A DNA stretch of 32,112 nucleotides from CAZSMC01 sp964607755 (GCA_964607755.1 CAZSMC010000048.1:1-32112); one strand, 5' to 3'; shown: positions 15,020 to 25,167, numbered from the stretch's first letter. Made by a program: numbers and translations. The notes: generated by a model from the letters alone, not told the origin.

Positions 15020-16447
15020 ATCAACAAAGACGGCTCGATTCAAAGCAGCGCGTATTCTGAATTCAAGCAAATTTATCCTAAAGCCGGTTGGGTAGAGCAC
15101 GACGCGGAAGAAATCTGGCAGTCCACGGTCAATGTGGTACGCGAGGCTCGTCAAAAAGCCGGTGTGAAAGACAAAAACATTGCTGCGATCGGCATCACCA
15201 ATCAGCGGGAGACCACATTGATCTGGGATAAAGAAACCGGCCAGCCCATTCACAATGCCATTGTCTGGCAGTGCCGGAGAACCGGCGACATGTGCGACCG
15301 GTTGAAAAAAGACGGCCTGGAACCGCTCTTTCAGGAACGTACCGGTCTTGTGTTGGATGCTTATTTCTCTGGCACAAAAATTAAATGGCTGCTCGATCAT
15401 GTCCCGGGGGCCCGCGAGCGCGCCCGGCGGGGCGAACTGCTTTTCGGCACCATGGATTCCTGGCTGGTCTGGAATCTGACCGGCGGCAAGGTGCACATTA
15501 CGGATATGACCAATGCTTCGCGCACACTGCTGTTCAATATTCATGAGAAAAAATGGGATGAAGAACTGCTCGACATTTTTGATGTTCCGGCAGAGATGCT
15601 GCCAGAGGTGCACCCCTCTTTGCACATTTACGGAGAAACAGATTGCGATTTGTTCGACCATCCGGTGCCCATAGCCGGCATTGCCGGAGACCAGCAGGCG
15701 GCATTGTACGGCCAAAATTGCTGGGAACCGGGCATGGTTAAAAATACCTATGGTACGGGCTGCTTCATCCTCATGAATACCGGCCAGGACGATTTGATCT
15801 CAAAAAATAGATTGTTAACCACCATTGCCTGCGATGCTCACGGTCAGCCGTGCTATGCGCTGGAAGGGGCGGTGTTTATTGCCGGGGCGGTTGTGCAGTG
15901 GCTTAGGGATGAATTGAATCTTATCGAGCAGGCGTCTCATACCGATAAGCTGGCCGCTTCCGTGCCAGATACGGGCGGCGTTTACATTGTGCCGGCATTC
16001 GTCGGTTTGGGGGCGCCGTACTGGGATCAGAATGCACGGGGTACCATCGTCGGATTGACCCGCGGTTCAGGGCGCGCTCATATTGTACGCGCGGCTCTGG
16101 AAGCGATCGCCTACCAGAGCGCTGACGTTATCGATGCCATGAAAAAAGATTCGGGACTGGAAATGAAGGAACTGCGCGTGGACGGCGGCGCCTGCGAGAA
16201 TAATTTTCTCATGCAATTTCAATCGGATATTTTAAATATCAATGTTGAACGTCCGGCACAGATCGAAACCACGGCTATGGGCGCTGCGTTTCTGGCAGGT
16301 CTGGCTGTGGACTTTTGGACGTCTCCGGAGGAGATTGCCGGCGTACGTCAGGTGGGCCGACAATTCGAACCGCACATGCGCCAGCCGAACCGTCTTAAAC
16401 GGCTGAACGGCTGGCATCACGCTGTCAAAAAGACGCTATCTCAATAA
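15020..16447 (+). CDS. glpK: Glycerol kinase, 5' end in gap
   Basis: Phosphorylates glycerol to sn-glycerol 3-phosphate with ATP in the cytoplasm. 475 codons remain of a protein that is normally about 500. The missing part is the first phosphate-binding loop (DxGTTSSR region). Visible hallmarks are GWVEHDAEEIW, ITNQRET, the substrate residues in IVWQCRRT, MDSWLVWNLTGG, IAGDQQAALYGQ (catalytic Asp), KNTYGTGCF, VPAFVGLGAPYWDQNARG and DGGACENNFLMQFQ. Its stop overlaps the end of the convergent PL11 gene by 12 bp. No glpF or glpD is in the window. Confidence 0.96.
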   Translation: MNKDGSIQSSAYSEFKQIYPKAGWVEHDAEEIWQSTVNVVREARQKAGVKDKNIAAIGITNQRETTLIWDKETGQPIHNAIVWQCRRTGDMCDRLKKDGLEPLFQERTGLVLDAYFSGTKIKWLLDHVPGARERARRGELLFGTMDSWLVWNLTGGKVHITDMTNASRTLLFNIHEKKWDEELLDIFDVPAEMLPEVHPSLHIYGETDCDLFDHPVPIAGIAGDQQAALYGQNCWEPGMVKNTYGTGCFILMNTGQDDLISKNRLLTTIACDAHGQPCYALEGAVFIAGAVVQWLRDELNLIEQASHTDKLAASVPDTGGVYIVPAFVGLGAPYWDQNARGTIVGLTRGSGRAHIVRAALEAIAYQSADVIDAMKKDSGLEMKELRVDGGACENNFLMQFQSDILNINVERPAQIETTAMGAAFLAGLAVDFWTSPEEIAGVRQVGRQFEPHMRQPNRLKRLNGWHHAVKKTLSQ

Positions 16448-19429
16448 CAGCATTTTTTGCCTGGCAGAAAAATGTGTATTCGATTTCATGCTGTAAAAAT
16501 AAACGCCGCTGGGAACAGTTTGCCCGCGATCGTCTGTGCCTTGCCAGTGAAGAACATATTTTCCGGCGTTCTGATTGTTATTGACAAGTGTGGATATATG
16601 CTGACCAAGACTGTTATGAACGGTCAACAAGATATGACACTTTTCTTTCACCTCATATTCGATGCGTGTTGCGCTATTAAAAGGATTTGGATAATTTTGA
16701 TACAATGCATTGTGCGTCGAGATAGACGATTCCTGTATTCCAATAAAGGTATAATGTTCAGGAACAATTGTAATTTCATCGAGATTGCCAAGATCGCCAT
16801 GAGGGCTTTGAAATGTGAGAGTATTTTGCATGCCGCTTTTTAAATTGATGGTTAACGAATCGGTACGCCACCGCCGGGACGCACCGCTATCATAAGTGCG
16901 AATAATCATTCGCTGATCATTGACAAGCAGAATCCCGATCAGTTTATCTCCACTCGTACGCTGAAAATAGCGCATGAACAATGTATGCTCACCGCCCTCA
17001 CGGCCGTTGATATGAGAAAATAAAAGTTCGCCGGTTTCATCAATAAAATCGACAAATCCTGTACCTTTATAGCCAAAGGCATAATTGCGAAACCGGCACC
17101 CGCTAATAAACGTGGCATCTTCGGCCTGCAAAACAATAGGGATATCTGGAATGGCTGTAAATGATTTCGATGCCGGTGATTCATTGTTTACATCGTCGAT
17201 CGCTGTAATACTGTAATAATAGGTCTTTCCCATGGTTACATCATTATCGGTAAAGGTTGTGTCTTTGATGATATCGGTATTGATTTTTGTACCGGCAGAA
17301 TCCAACTCCACAGAACGATAAACATGATAACCAACAACATCCTTTTCGCTATTGGAGTGCCAGAATAATCGGACCATGTCAGTTTCTATGCCAGCCGATA
17401 ATCCGAACGGAGTCTCAGGAATACTCGTTGGCGTTACGCTAATTTCAGCAGAATAACGCGATTCGTTATTGTCCACATCCACAGCGCTGACAACATAATA
17501 ATAGGTGATTTCATTAGCGACTGAACTGTCCATAAATGAGGTCTGAATGACGAGAGATGAATTCACTTTGGCATAGGGACCACCTGCGGTTTCGGATCGA
17601 TAGACATGATACCCAGCCAAGTCTGTTTCGGCATTTTCCTTCCACTCAAGTTGAACATAACCCTGGCCAGCACTACCTTTCAGGCCGACCGGTTCAAACG
17701 GCGGTGTGTCTTTAGGTGACTGATCCATCTCAGCGCCAAAGTAAAAGCTCGGCTGCGTTGCCTGCATATAGCCGACCATCTCGCAGGCTACGCTGATTCG
17801 GTAATCTTTGTCGTGCATAAAAGTGACAAATCGACGATCCGTTGGAATCGTGGTCGAATAAATTCGAAGTTCATTATTATTCGCAATGTACCAGACTTCC
17901 TCTCTCCAATCGCCAAAAATATCTCCATAGCCCATCGGCGCGTTGCGCGACCCGGTCGAACCGCTGGCTGTGAGCAAACGATTGCCGCCAAATTTTTGAA
18001 TAAAAGTGCCGTCGAGCAATTCACGCAACACATCGCCATCCCACCAGATAGCCATGTTGCATTGGGAGGGGCGGGAACCAATGGGATAGCCTTTGCAATT
18101 ATAGAGCTTGCCTTGCGAGGCCCAGCATTCGAGGCCCTTGTACTCCGGATCAATATCGGCGGCCAGACCGCGGCCAATATCGCCGGAAACAACAGACTTT
18201 GATATGCCCCAAATGGCATCACCGGTTCGTGCATCGGTCAAATGAATGCCATTGCCTGCAGGCGCTTCCTGCACATACCAAATTTCCAGGCCCGGGCGGG
18301 AGGGATCGATATCGGTCATGTGCATGCGGTCGCCGTGGCCCTCGCCGGTCTCCCACAGTTGAGTGCCGTCATCATCGATAGCAATGCTGCCGTTAATAAT
18401 TTCATCTTTGCCGTCATCATCAATATCGCCGGTGCGAAGATTATGAAATCCACCGCCACCGGACGGCTTGTACCACCGCCACAGTTTGGTCAACTGTCCG
18501 TCGCGCCAGTTCCAGGCATCGGCGTACATTTTTGTATAGGTGCCGCGAAGAATGATCAAACTCGGACGTTCACCATCGAGATAGGCCACGCACATCATGT
18601 TGCGATTGACGCGATTGCCGTAATCGTCGCCCCATGAGCTGACTGAACCGCGTTCGATCCAGTCTTCTCGGGCCATAATCTCGCCGGTTTCGCCGTTAAT
18701 AATGACAACATATTCCGGCCCTGACAGGATTCGCTTTTCAGGTCCGGTTCTATAATCGATCCTGCCGTCGCCGTTCAGGTCTTCATCCACTTCACCGATT
18801 TTCGCAATAACCTCGGCTTTGCCATCGCCATCAAGGTCATAAACCAGCACCGGCGAGTACCAGATACCCTGGCGGATGTTCCAGCCCAAATCCACCCGCC
18901 ACATAAAAGTGCCATCGTTTGTATAACCCTCGAGTTTGAAAGTGTTCCTTGCCACGGTTCCCTGCGAGGGATCAATATCCTGGGAGCCGCGTTTGACAAC
19001 AAAGTCATAGTCGCCGTCACCATCCAAATCGCCAACCCCGACGTGATTGCCGCCATAGTGCAGATCCGTTTGCAGCGGAATAGCGTGGTAATTTTTTGTC
19101 ATTACAGTGGCAGGCGCGGACAGTTTCCCTTCCTGACCATCTATAACCGGTGTGACTGTGTATACGCTGGTTGTTGTGCCGTTTTCATCAATCAAATTAG
19201 TTGAGGAATCGATTGGATCTTCATTGATTTCTACTCCATCTCGATAAACATGAAATCCAATATTCTCGGGATCAGTTTGCAGCAACCGCCAGCCGATATA
19301 GACTGATCCATCGTCACGCTCAATGGCAACAACACTGCGATCCAGATGTTCCATTTGATATTGTGCCAACAACACATCGATTTTTAGGCATAGCAAAAGA
19401 AGGAGGACATATAGATATTTTTGATACAT
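16436..19429 (-). CDS. Rhamnogalacturonan lyase (PL11) with FN3, CBM35-like and C-terminal sorting domains
   Basis: A secreted pectin-cleaving enzyme of 997 residues that would split rhamnogalacturonan I by beta-elimination. A signal peptide spans about 1-22, then an N-terminal beta domain (25-115) and the PL11 eight-bladed propeller (about 115-585). The propeller carries calcium loops (GDLDGDGDYDF, YDLDGDGKAEV, LNGDGRID, GDIDDDGKDEI) and family blocks VAYLDGERPSLIILRGTYT, IDDDGTQLWETGEGHGDRMH and YGDIFGDWREEVW. Two fibronectin III modules follow (about 590-785), then a CBM35-like domain beginning VLQAEDATFISG (about 792-905). The end is a sorting domain with NYPNPFNSATRIEY and a basic tail. 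GGAG precedes the ATG. The layout fits a cell-surface or released enzyme. It is the last gene of the minus-strand polysaccharide locus, 110 bp after the CotH gene. Confidence 0.94.
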   Translation of the reverse strand: MYQKYLYVLLLLLCLKIDVLLAQYQMEHLDRSVVAIERDDGSVYIGWRLLQTDPENIGFHVYRDGVEINEDPIDSSTNLIDENGTTTSVYTVTPVIDGQEGKLSAPATVMTKNYHAIPLQTDLHYGGNHVGVGDLDGDGDYDFVVKRGSQDIDPSQGTVARNTFKLEGYTNDGTFMWRVDLGWNIRQGIWYSPVLVYDLDGDGKAEVIAKIGEVDEDLNGDGRIDYRTGPEKRILSGPEYVVIINGETGEIMAREDWIERGSVSSWGDDYGNRVNRNMMCVAYLDGERPSLIILRGTYTKMYADAWNWRDGQLTKLWRWYKPSGGGGFHNLRTGDIDDDGKDEIINGSIAIDDDGTQLWETGEGHGDRMHMTDIDPSRPGLEIWYVQEAPAGNGIHLTDARTGDAIWGISKSVVSGDIGRGLAADIDPEYKGLECWASQGKLYNCKGYPIGSRPSQCNMAIWWDGDVLRELLDGTFIQKFGGNRLLTASGSTGSRNAPMGYGDIFGDWREEVWYIANNNELRIYSTTIPTDRRFVTFMHDKDYRISVACEMVGYMQATQPSFYFGAEMDQSPKDTPPFEPVGLKGSAGQGYVQLEWKENAETDLAGYHVYRSETAGGPYAKVNSSLVIQTSFMDSSVANEITYYYVVSAVDVDNNESRYSAEISVTPTSIPETPFGLSAGIETDMVRLFWHSNSEKDVVGYHVYRSVELDSAGTKINTDIIKDTTFTDNDVTMGKTYYYSITAIDDVNNESPASKSFTAIPDIPIVLQAEDATFISGCRFRNYAFGYKGTGFVDFIDETGELLFSHINGREGGEHTLFMRYFQRTSGDKLIGILLVNDQRMIIRTYDSGASRRWRTDSLTINLKSGMQNTLTFQSPHGDLGNLDEITIVPEHYTFIGIQESSISTHNALYQNYPNPFNSATRIEYEVKEKCHILLTVHNSLGQHISTLVNNNQNAGKYVLHWQGTDDRGQTVPSGVYFYSMKSNTHFSARQKMLLLR

Positions 19430-19539
19430 AGAGGATACTCCGGTTTATTCGATACTTTGGTTTTTTGAAAATAATTTAATCTTAATATTGCACGATACAT
19501 ATTCTCCGGTGAACTCAGATAACCGGCCTTTTTCACGTC

Positions 19540-22500
19540 TCAATGAATGAGCAACATTTTGCGCTTTTTTCTAAAATCATGTCCCACCCGGAGATGAGAT
19601 ATATAAACACCGCTTGGCAAACGGCTTGCGTCAAAACGCACGTTATAGCGATTAGCTTCTTGAATCTTATCGATCAGAGTCACAACTTTTCGTCCCAAAA
19701 TGTCATAAATGATTAGTGAAACAAAAGCGCGTTTCGGAATGGTGTACGAGATTGTCGTTACCGGATTGAATGGATTCGGATAATTCTCAAGTTGAATTTG
19801 TTCTGGGACATTGGCAGCGCGTTCTTCAACGCCGGTTTCCGGTGTATCATCACGGCCGGGAGATCCGTGAATGGCAAATGACGGCCTCCACAAGTTCGAA
19901 TTATTTTGATCCGCATCTGGATTGAATTTTAGCGGCACGAGTGAAAAGCCGGCGCCGTCTGCCAATTCAGGCCAGGGGTGGTTATCATCATACTCGACAT
20001 AAAGAAGCGTATCGTGCGAGGCACTTGTCACAGCAACTTCCTCGCCATTGTTGGCCAGGGACTTTTCGTAACGATCGAATGGCGCAAACCCATACCGTTG
20101 AATAAAGTATTCCGGATTTGACGCCAGAACAATAAAGTTCTCTGGATTGAGAATCGTGTTCCCCGGAAAAGCATAACTGATTCCCTGGGAAAACTCGAAT
20201 CCGCTCATATCGATGGGCGCTGTGCCGACATTTTTAATTTCAATAAACTCGTAGTTTTGATTTTGGATCGTGTCCTCAACCAATGGGTGATAATGAATTT
20301 CAGTAAAACGAAGGTTGTACTGGTCAAAAGGCAGCACAAGCATCACTTCGTTCAGGGCGCTCCATTCTCCGCCCAAAACTGTCCGTGCTTTGATGTGAGT
20401 GCTTTGTGTCAATTTGATCGGTTCAGTGTAGAGAATGGCATTCGCAGAGACGCTGCCTGTGCTGCTCTGCTCACTCGCCCGTTTTTCATCGTTATCATCA
20501 AAATCTGAATGTGTTGCTGAAACAGATGACAGCCGTGGATCAGAGCCGTCGGTTGTATAATAGATCGGGCCCGTTGCAAACATGCTGAGACTATCACCCG
20601 CTTCAATTACGGTTCCTTCGAGCGGTTGATTGTTCAGTTGAAAAGCCGGCGCCTGTACATCAGGAAACATCCCTGCCGCGCGGAGCTGGTGGAGCAGTGT
20701 TTTTGTTCGGTTAGGAAAATAGTCGTCGACCAGGTATGCCTGTTCGTCCAGCCAATATTGTTTATCATAAAGATCGAATGGTCCTTGCGGTTGAAAAGGA
20801 TGCACATCGCGACGGTAATCGCCCCAGCGCGCCGATTCTGCAATGACAGCCAATTCGATTTGGGCTGCGCGTTTCATCCAGCGTGCTTTGACAGCCTCGG
20901 GTGTCAAAGCGTCGCCGTTAAAGCAGTGCTTTTGCGCCCGGTCCGCAACGAGTCGGCGGAAATCAGCATTTTTAGCCAGACGCTGGAATAGCTCGCTCGG
21001 ACAATTTTTATTATTTTCATTGGTGACGTTCTCATGCACGCTTTTGAGGACATGTTCCGCATCCCAACTGAAAAACTGAAATCCTTTTCCAGGTGATAGG
21101 CGATTCCGAATAGCCACCCAGTTATGATGATCCCAGTCCGTATTCCCGCCGTAAAAATTGAGCAGCATATAATCGATGAGACTGACGACATCGACATACG
21201 GTTGGTAATGCGGATTTGGTGATCCATCAGGGTTATTTCCCTGAATACGCTGATAATTGTCTGTACGAGCGAGATCCCGGTTGGCTAATACCATCATCCG
21301 GTTCCACGCCCGGATATTGCCATCCACCACACTGGTGTAATCTTTGATCACATCGTACTCGGACTCGTCACCGCCAAGATACGATTCGGCAAACTCCCGG
21401 TCAAGCCGTTCCGTTGGATTATAAAGTCCCCAGTACAAACCATTCACATAGAGATGCACATACCGGCCATGTCCTGCCGGATGTCCCATAGCACGCTGCG
21501 TGTCTTTAGCCCACACATCGCGCACGTACTGGCCGCGCCGGCGTTCCGCATGGCGCCAGTGTATCCATGTATTGCCAAATCCGGCTCGAAGTGTAATGGT
21601 GTTAAAACTGCTCGCGGCATCCTCACCAAAAAGCGGATACTTTAACCGTTTCGGTCCATACTCGTTTTTAAAAACGAGCCGGAACGAATGTTTTGGAGAC
21701 TTTTCAGGACGGCGGGAATGGCCACCCTGAATTCGAACGCCGCAGTTAAGTTGAAATTTCTCCGAACCATCCGGTGTAAAAAACTCGATGGAGGCGGGCC
21801 GTTCCCAATCGTCACCGAGTCCCGGAACATCCCCGGACTCGGGAGGACCGGTATAAATATAAATGCCGCCAGTGTCCGGGTTTGTACTTGTGGAGAACAG
21901 GTTTCCTTTTTTCGTCACCAGCGATATGGTCGGGATCGACAGGAACGCTTTTTCAAGATAGGGTGAATATCGTGGATCACCGGTAATGTCCGGGTCCATC
22001 TCATAATCCGCGATTGCTGTGCCCGATATGGCTGTATAAGGTCCCCACTCTGCCGGATAGCCGGGCGGATTGTTTGACTGTGTGATGACATCGTTGAGAA
22101 AAAGATAGGTGTGGGTCACAGATGCGCTGGTCAGATTTTCCGTAGCGACAATGGCACGAAGCACAGTCGTTGTCTCGAGCGGGACCGGGTTGTTATATCG
22201 AGTGCCTGTTTGCCTTGACGGCTCGCTGCCGTCAAGAGTGAAATAAATGTCAGCGTTATGGAGCGGGGACGAAAGTTCAACCGTAAACGGTGTTTCATAG
22301 AATCCACGCTGGTGACTAAAGGTTGGCGGATTCAGTGTTGTCTGTGAACCGAAGCGATTCTCCGAACCCGGTGTTGGCGACGTTGAAGCAATAAAATCGC
22401 CATCCAGCCATGCATACGACACATCATCATCTTGCTCGGGAAAACCCGGAGCAAACTCACTCTGCACGGTTCCGGCTTTGTCAAAGAATGCCAAATATTC

Positions 22501-22839
22501 ACCGTCTCCATCCAGTTTAAAATTTGTGTGCAACTCTTCAGGATCGATGACATCTTTATTCGAAGCAAACAACAGGAGGTAACTTTGTGCTTTGAGATTG
22601 ACATCCGGGAAAATCCATTTGCGCGGACTGGCAACGTCATCAGTGAGCGACCAGCCTCGTAAATTAACGGACGACGAGGTTGGATTGTACAACTCGATCC
22701 AATCGGAAAAGCCACCGTCTTTATCAGCCAGAGTTGTTGAATTAACAGCCATAAATTCGTTGATGCGCACTGTCTGCGAGTGCAGGGGAATCAATGCGCT
22801 TGTTAAAAGGAAAAGAAACAATAAATGATAACCGCGCAT
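19540..22839 (-). CDS. Secreted CotH-kinase-family protein with lamin-tail and chitobiase-like domains and sorting domain
   Basis: 1099 residues. Order of parts: signal peptide (1-21); lamin-tail domain (about 22-155, VRINEFMAVNSTTLADKDGG, SDWIELYNP); a chitobiase-C/FN3-like module (about 165-245, ADIYFTLDGSEPS); the CotH domain (about 295-690); a second FN3-like module (about 735-825, PIYYTTDGSDPR); a second lamin-tail domain (about 850-985, FTEIHYHPL, NYEFIEIKNVG); and a C-terminal sorting domain (about 1010-1099, NYPNPFNPVTTISY). Kinase-like CotH residues are visible in NCGVRIQGGHSRR, NPTERLDREFAESYLG, GGNTDWDHHNW and FFSWDAEHVLK. Spore-coat CotH phosphorylates serines of coat proteins. 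Here the protein sits among polysaccharide hydrolases, so its target could be a surface protein or carbohydrate; that is a guess. Confidence 0.9.
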   Translation of the reverse strand: MRGYHLLFLFLLTSALIPLHSQTVRINEFMAVNSTTLADKDGGFSDWIELYNPTSSSVNLRGWSLTDDVASPRKWIFPDVNLKAQSYLLLFASNKDVIDPEELHTNFKLDGDGEYLAFFDKAGTVQSEFAPGFPEQDDDVSYAWLDGDFIASTSPTPGSENRFGSQTTLNPPTFSHQRGFYETPFTVELSSPLHNADIYFTLDGSEPSRQTGTRYNNPVPLETTTVLRAIVATENLTSASVTHTYLFLNDVITQSNNPPGYPAEWGPYTAISGTAIADYEMDPDITGDPRYSPYLEKAFLSIPTISLVTKKGNLFSTSTNPDTGGIYIYTGPPESGDVPGLGDDWERPASIEFFTPDGSEKFQLNCGVRIQGGHSRRPEKSPKHSFRLVFKNEYGPKRLKYPLFGEDAASSFNTITLRAGFGNTWIHWRHAERRRGQYVRDVWAKDTQRAMGHPAGHGRYVHLYVNGLYWGLYNPTERLDREFAESYLGGDESEYDVIKDYTSVVDGNIRAWNRMMVLANRDLARTDNYQRIQGNNPDGSPNPHYQPYVDVVSLIDYMLLNFYGGNTDWDHHNWVAIRNRLSPGKGFQFFSWDAEHVLKSVHENVTNENNKNCPSELFQRLAKNADFRRLVADRAQKHCFNGDALTPEAVKARWMKRAAQIELAVIAESARWGDYRRDVHPFQPQGPFDLYDKQYWLDEQAYLVDDYFPNRTKTLLHQLRAAGMFPDVQAPAFQLNNQPLEGTVIEAGDSLSMFATGPIYYTTDGSDPRLSSVSATHSDFDDNDEKRASEQSSTGSVSANAILYTEPIKLTQSTHIKARTVLGGEWSALNEVMLVLPFDQYNLRFTEIHYHPLVEDTIQNQNYEFIEIKNVGTAPIDMSGFEFSQGISYAFPGNTILNPENFIVLASNPEYFIQRYGFAPFDRYEKSLANNGEEVAVTSASHDTLLYVEYDDNHPWPELADGAGFSLVPLKFNPDADQNNSNLWRPSFAIHGSPGRDDTPETGVEERAANVPEQIQLENYPNPFNPVTTISYTIPKRAFVSLIIYDILGRKVVTLIDKIQEANRYNVRFDASRLPSGVYISHLRVGHDFRKKRKMLLIH

Positions 22840-22934
22840 CAGAGGTTCCCTGTCGTTATAACAAAATCAATATGGTTTAACAATTGAACTTTTTCCGTCA
22901 TCGCTCCTCACCTTTGGTTATTTTGTCATGCCGG

Positions 22935-25073
22935 CTATGGCAGTCGTTCAAGACCTTTGTATTTTACAATCCACCTGCCATTGCCGGGAAATCCGGGTGC
23001 GTGAATATCCGGGGCGCCATCCCAGCCGGCAGCCATCATGGCGACGGCGGTTAATAACCCGCCGTTTCCTGGCAGATAGAGCGGCAGGCGCTCGGATTGA
23101 TAATTATGTCCATTGTTCAAAAACGTATTTTTTGGCATATCCATCAGCAGTGCGTCGATGGCAATGTCCGGCATGCCAACCCGCGTAGCCGTCATAGCGA
23201 CCAACGGATAATCCCAGCCCCAGGTTCGCTGCCAGTTCCAGGACGCCATGACGTGTTCCAGTGTGCGGCGCATTTTATCCATGTCAACCGATTCATTCGG
23301 CAACATGCCGAAGGCACCCAGCACAGTGGGATGATCATTCCGATGCCGGGCATCCTGAAAAGTATGCAAAGCGTTTTCTGCATTCTGATAAAAACCATTA
23401 TTTTCCGGCAACGCGGAAAGATGATCAATAACATGCTGCCACGATGAATCCGGCGCCATTGCCAAACGTCTACGCCACTGTTGCGCAGTTTGCAAACCGT
23501 ATTTCCAATATGACAATTCAAAGGCTGGATTCACGGTCGAATCTGGCGGGTAAATCTCCTGCGCCGGAATGAGCGGCGGGCCAAGAAGATAACGCGCTTG
23601 TTCTTCGTCCCAATGCGCGTACGATGCCATGAAATCGGCTGTCTGAAAAACAATATTTTTGTACTTTTGCAGAATGGCATCATGTTGATAATAACGGTAC
23701 AATAGTTCAGCGTAATAAATCGGATGTGGCTGCTGCCAGATGAGAAATTCGCCGACACCGGATGGGCTGCTCACACCATCTGGCCCTGTCATTTTCGGCC
23801 AGCGGACGCCATCGTAACCTTGCCATTTTGCCTTTTCGCGAGCTGCCGGCAAAATTGTTTTATACCAGGGCAGACTTTTTTCCAGCAGGCCGGGCCTGCC
23901 CCATAATACAAAATGAACCGCATGCCACCAGTGCATTTCCAGATGAAACTTTCCGTACCAGCTATTGGCAGTCAGTCCTGTTTCCTGCGGCGGCAATGAA
24001 CCGCTGCACTGGATGGCGGTTAAATACTGTGATAGCACGATACGGCGTTCGAGTTTCATCGCCCTGGGATCGGTGCTTGCAGACAAATCCACAGCGCCGC
24101 CGGTTTGCCAAAATTCTTGCCAGTGGATTCTTGATTTTTTTAACGTGATCCTTGCATCATCTTTTGCGGCAGCTTTGCGGGAGGAAAAATGGCATGTGAA
24201 TGCAAACTGCTCCGGGCTGTTGATTGACAGCACAAACACATGCGCTGCATTCTGGCGCAACTCGGCGTTTCCTTGCCACTGCACTCTAACATAATAGCAA
24301 GTCGAATCCATCTGGCGCTTAATAATAGCCGAACTTTGGTCTTTTTCTACAATGGTGGAGGTGTGACGATTCGGGCTGTGCCAGTCAGCAGCCGCATTCC
24401 CCCATTCGAGCGATGCGTATGGAAACTCGAATGCCACGCCGAGTTTCAATGTGTCCAAATGCTGCGATTCAATTGTCACCGCAATTTGATCGAGCGTTGG
24501 GTGGGCACACGTCTCCACCACCATTTTTTTCCCACGCAATCGAAACGAACTTTGGAGAATGCCCTGCCACATATCGAGTTTTTGCTGAACACCGGAAATG
24601 TCCGATACTGCGATGTCATCGCCGTTGTCATACTTTAATCCGATGCGTCCGAGATGCAGCCGGTGCGGATTGGCGCGAAAATAATGCGCTGATTTTGAAT
24701 CCATGATCGATGCATAAGGAACGCTGCGGCCATAGGTGTCAAAATATCGTACAGTTTCCTCGAACTGAACATTGGTATCGTTGGGCACGCTGTGCCATCC
24801 CCATTGCGATTGGGTGACAAGCGGGATTCCTTGTTCATACTCTTCTGGCAGTGTTTGCAATCCCGTCACATCGGTTGTAAACGCAAACTCGCCATTCCCG
24901 ACTGTGAATGGCGATAACGGGTCAATCGCATCGAGTGTTGGCAGATGGCGGTGGACCAGCGCTTTGCGATCGATACTCGCAGCCTGAGTTGTTTTTTGAC
25001 ATGCAAGGCTCAGAAGGACAATAATTATTAAAAAGCAAACACTTAATCGTGATATTATCTTTGACCAGTTCAT
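22935..25073 (-). CDS. (alpha/alpha)6-barrel glycosidase-like lipoprotein, GH65/GH95-like
   Basis: 712 residues with a lipoprotein signal (LLSLAC, lipid on C25), so it is anchored to a membrane facing the periplasm or outside. An N-terminal beta-sandwich domain starts around SPFTVGNGEFAFTTD (54-68) and runs to about 300. The helical barrel follows. ANSWYGKFHLEMHWWHAVHF (369-388) lies where GH65-type enzymes keep their catalytic glutamate, making E379 the candidate acid. WPKMTGPDGVSSPSGVGEF and WGWDYPLVAMTATRVGMPDI are other conserved-looking barrel segments. Similarity is to the GH65/GH95/six-hairpin group in general; I cannot place it in a numbered family. Hydrolase versus phosphorylase is open, though an exported phosphorylase would be unlikely. 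The neighbours (PL11, GH9, GH10) suggest a plant cell-wall oligosaccharide substrate. Confidence 0.75.
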   Translation of the reverse strand: MNWSKIISRLSVCFLIIIVLLSLACQKTTQAASIDRKALVHRHLPTLDAIDPLSPFTVGNGEFAFTTDVTGLQTLPEEYEQGIPLVTQSQWGWHSVPNDTNVQFEETVRYFDTYGRSVPYASIMDSKSAHYFRANPHRLHLGRIGLKYDNGDDIAVSDISGVQQKLDMWQGILQSSFRLRGKKMVVETCAHPTLDQIAVTIESQHLDTLKLGVAFEFPYASLEWGNAAADWHSPNRHTSTIVEKDQSSAIIKRQMDSTCYYVRVQWQGNAELRQNAAHVFVLSINSPEQFAFTCHFSSRKAAAKDDARITLKKSRIHWQEFWQTGGAVDLSASTDPRAMKLERRIVLSQYLTAIQCSGSLPPQETGLTANSWYGKFHLEMHWWHAVHFVLWGRPGLLEKSLPWYKTILPAAREKAKWQGYDGVRWPKMTGPDGVSSPSGVGEFLIWQQPHPIYYAELLYRYYQHDAILQKYKNIVFQTADFMASYAHWDEEQARYLLGPPLIPAQEIYPPDSTVNPAFELSYWKYGLQTAQQWRRRLAMAPDSSWQHVIDHLSALPENNGFYQNAENALHTFQDARHRNDHPTVLGAFGMLPNESVDMDKMRRTLEHVMASWNWQRTWGWDYPLVAMTATRVGMPDIAIDALLMDMPKNTFLNNGHNYQSERLPLYLPGNGGLLTAVAMMAAGWDGAPDIHAPGFPGNGRWIVKYKGLERLP

Positions 25074-25167
25074 ACGTATTTATCTCAAATAAAGATAAAA
25101 TGGGGAATGAGAATGTGGCAGATTTTTACAAACCGGCCATCAACTCCCATTCACGCAATATATTATA

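Noticed and set aside
13814..16447. Single 877-codon fusion gene of mutarotase and glycerol kinase
   Set aside because: The join is a 100-N assembly gap. The two halves are the ends of separate, well-known proteins.
20257..21079. Several plus-strand frames opposite the CotH gene, and similar antisense frames opposite the GH9, GH10 and TIM-barrel genes
   Set aside because: They are mirror frames of strongly supported genes, without ribosome binding sites or recognisable domains.
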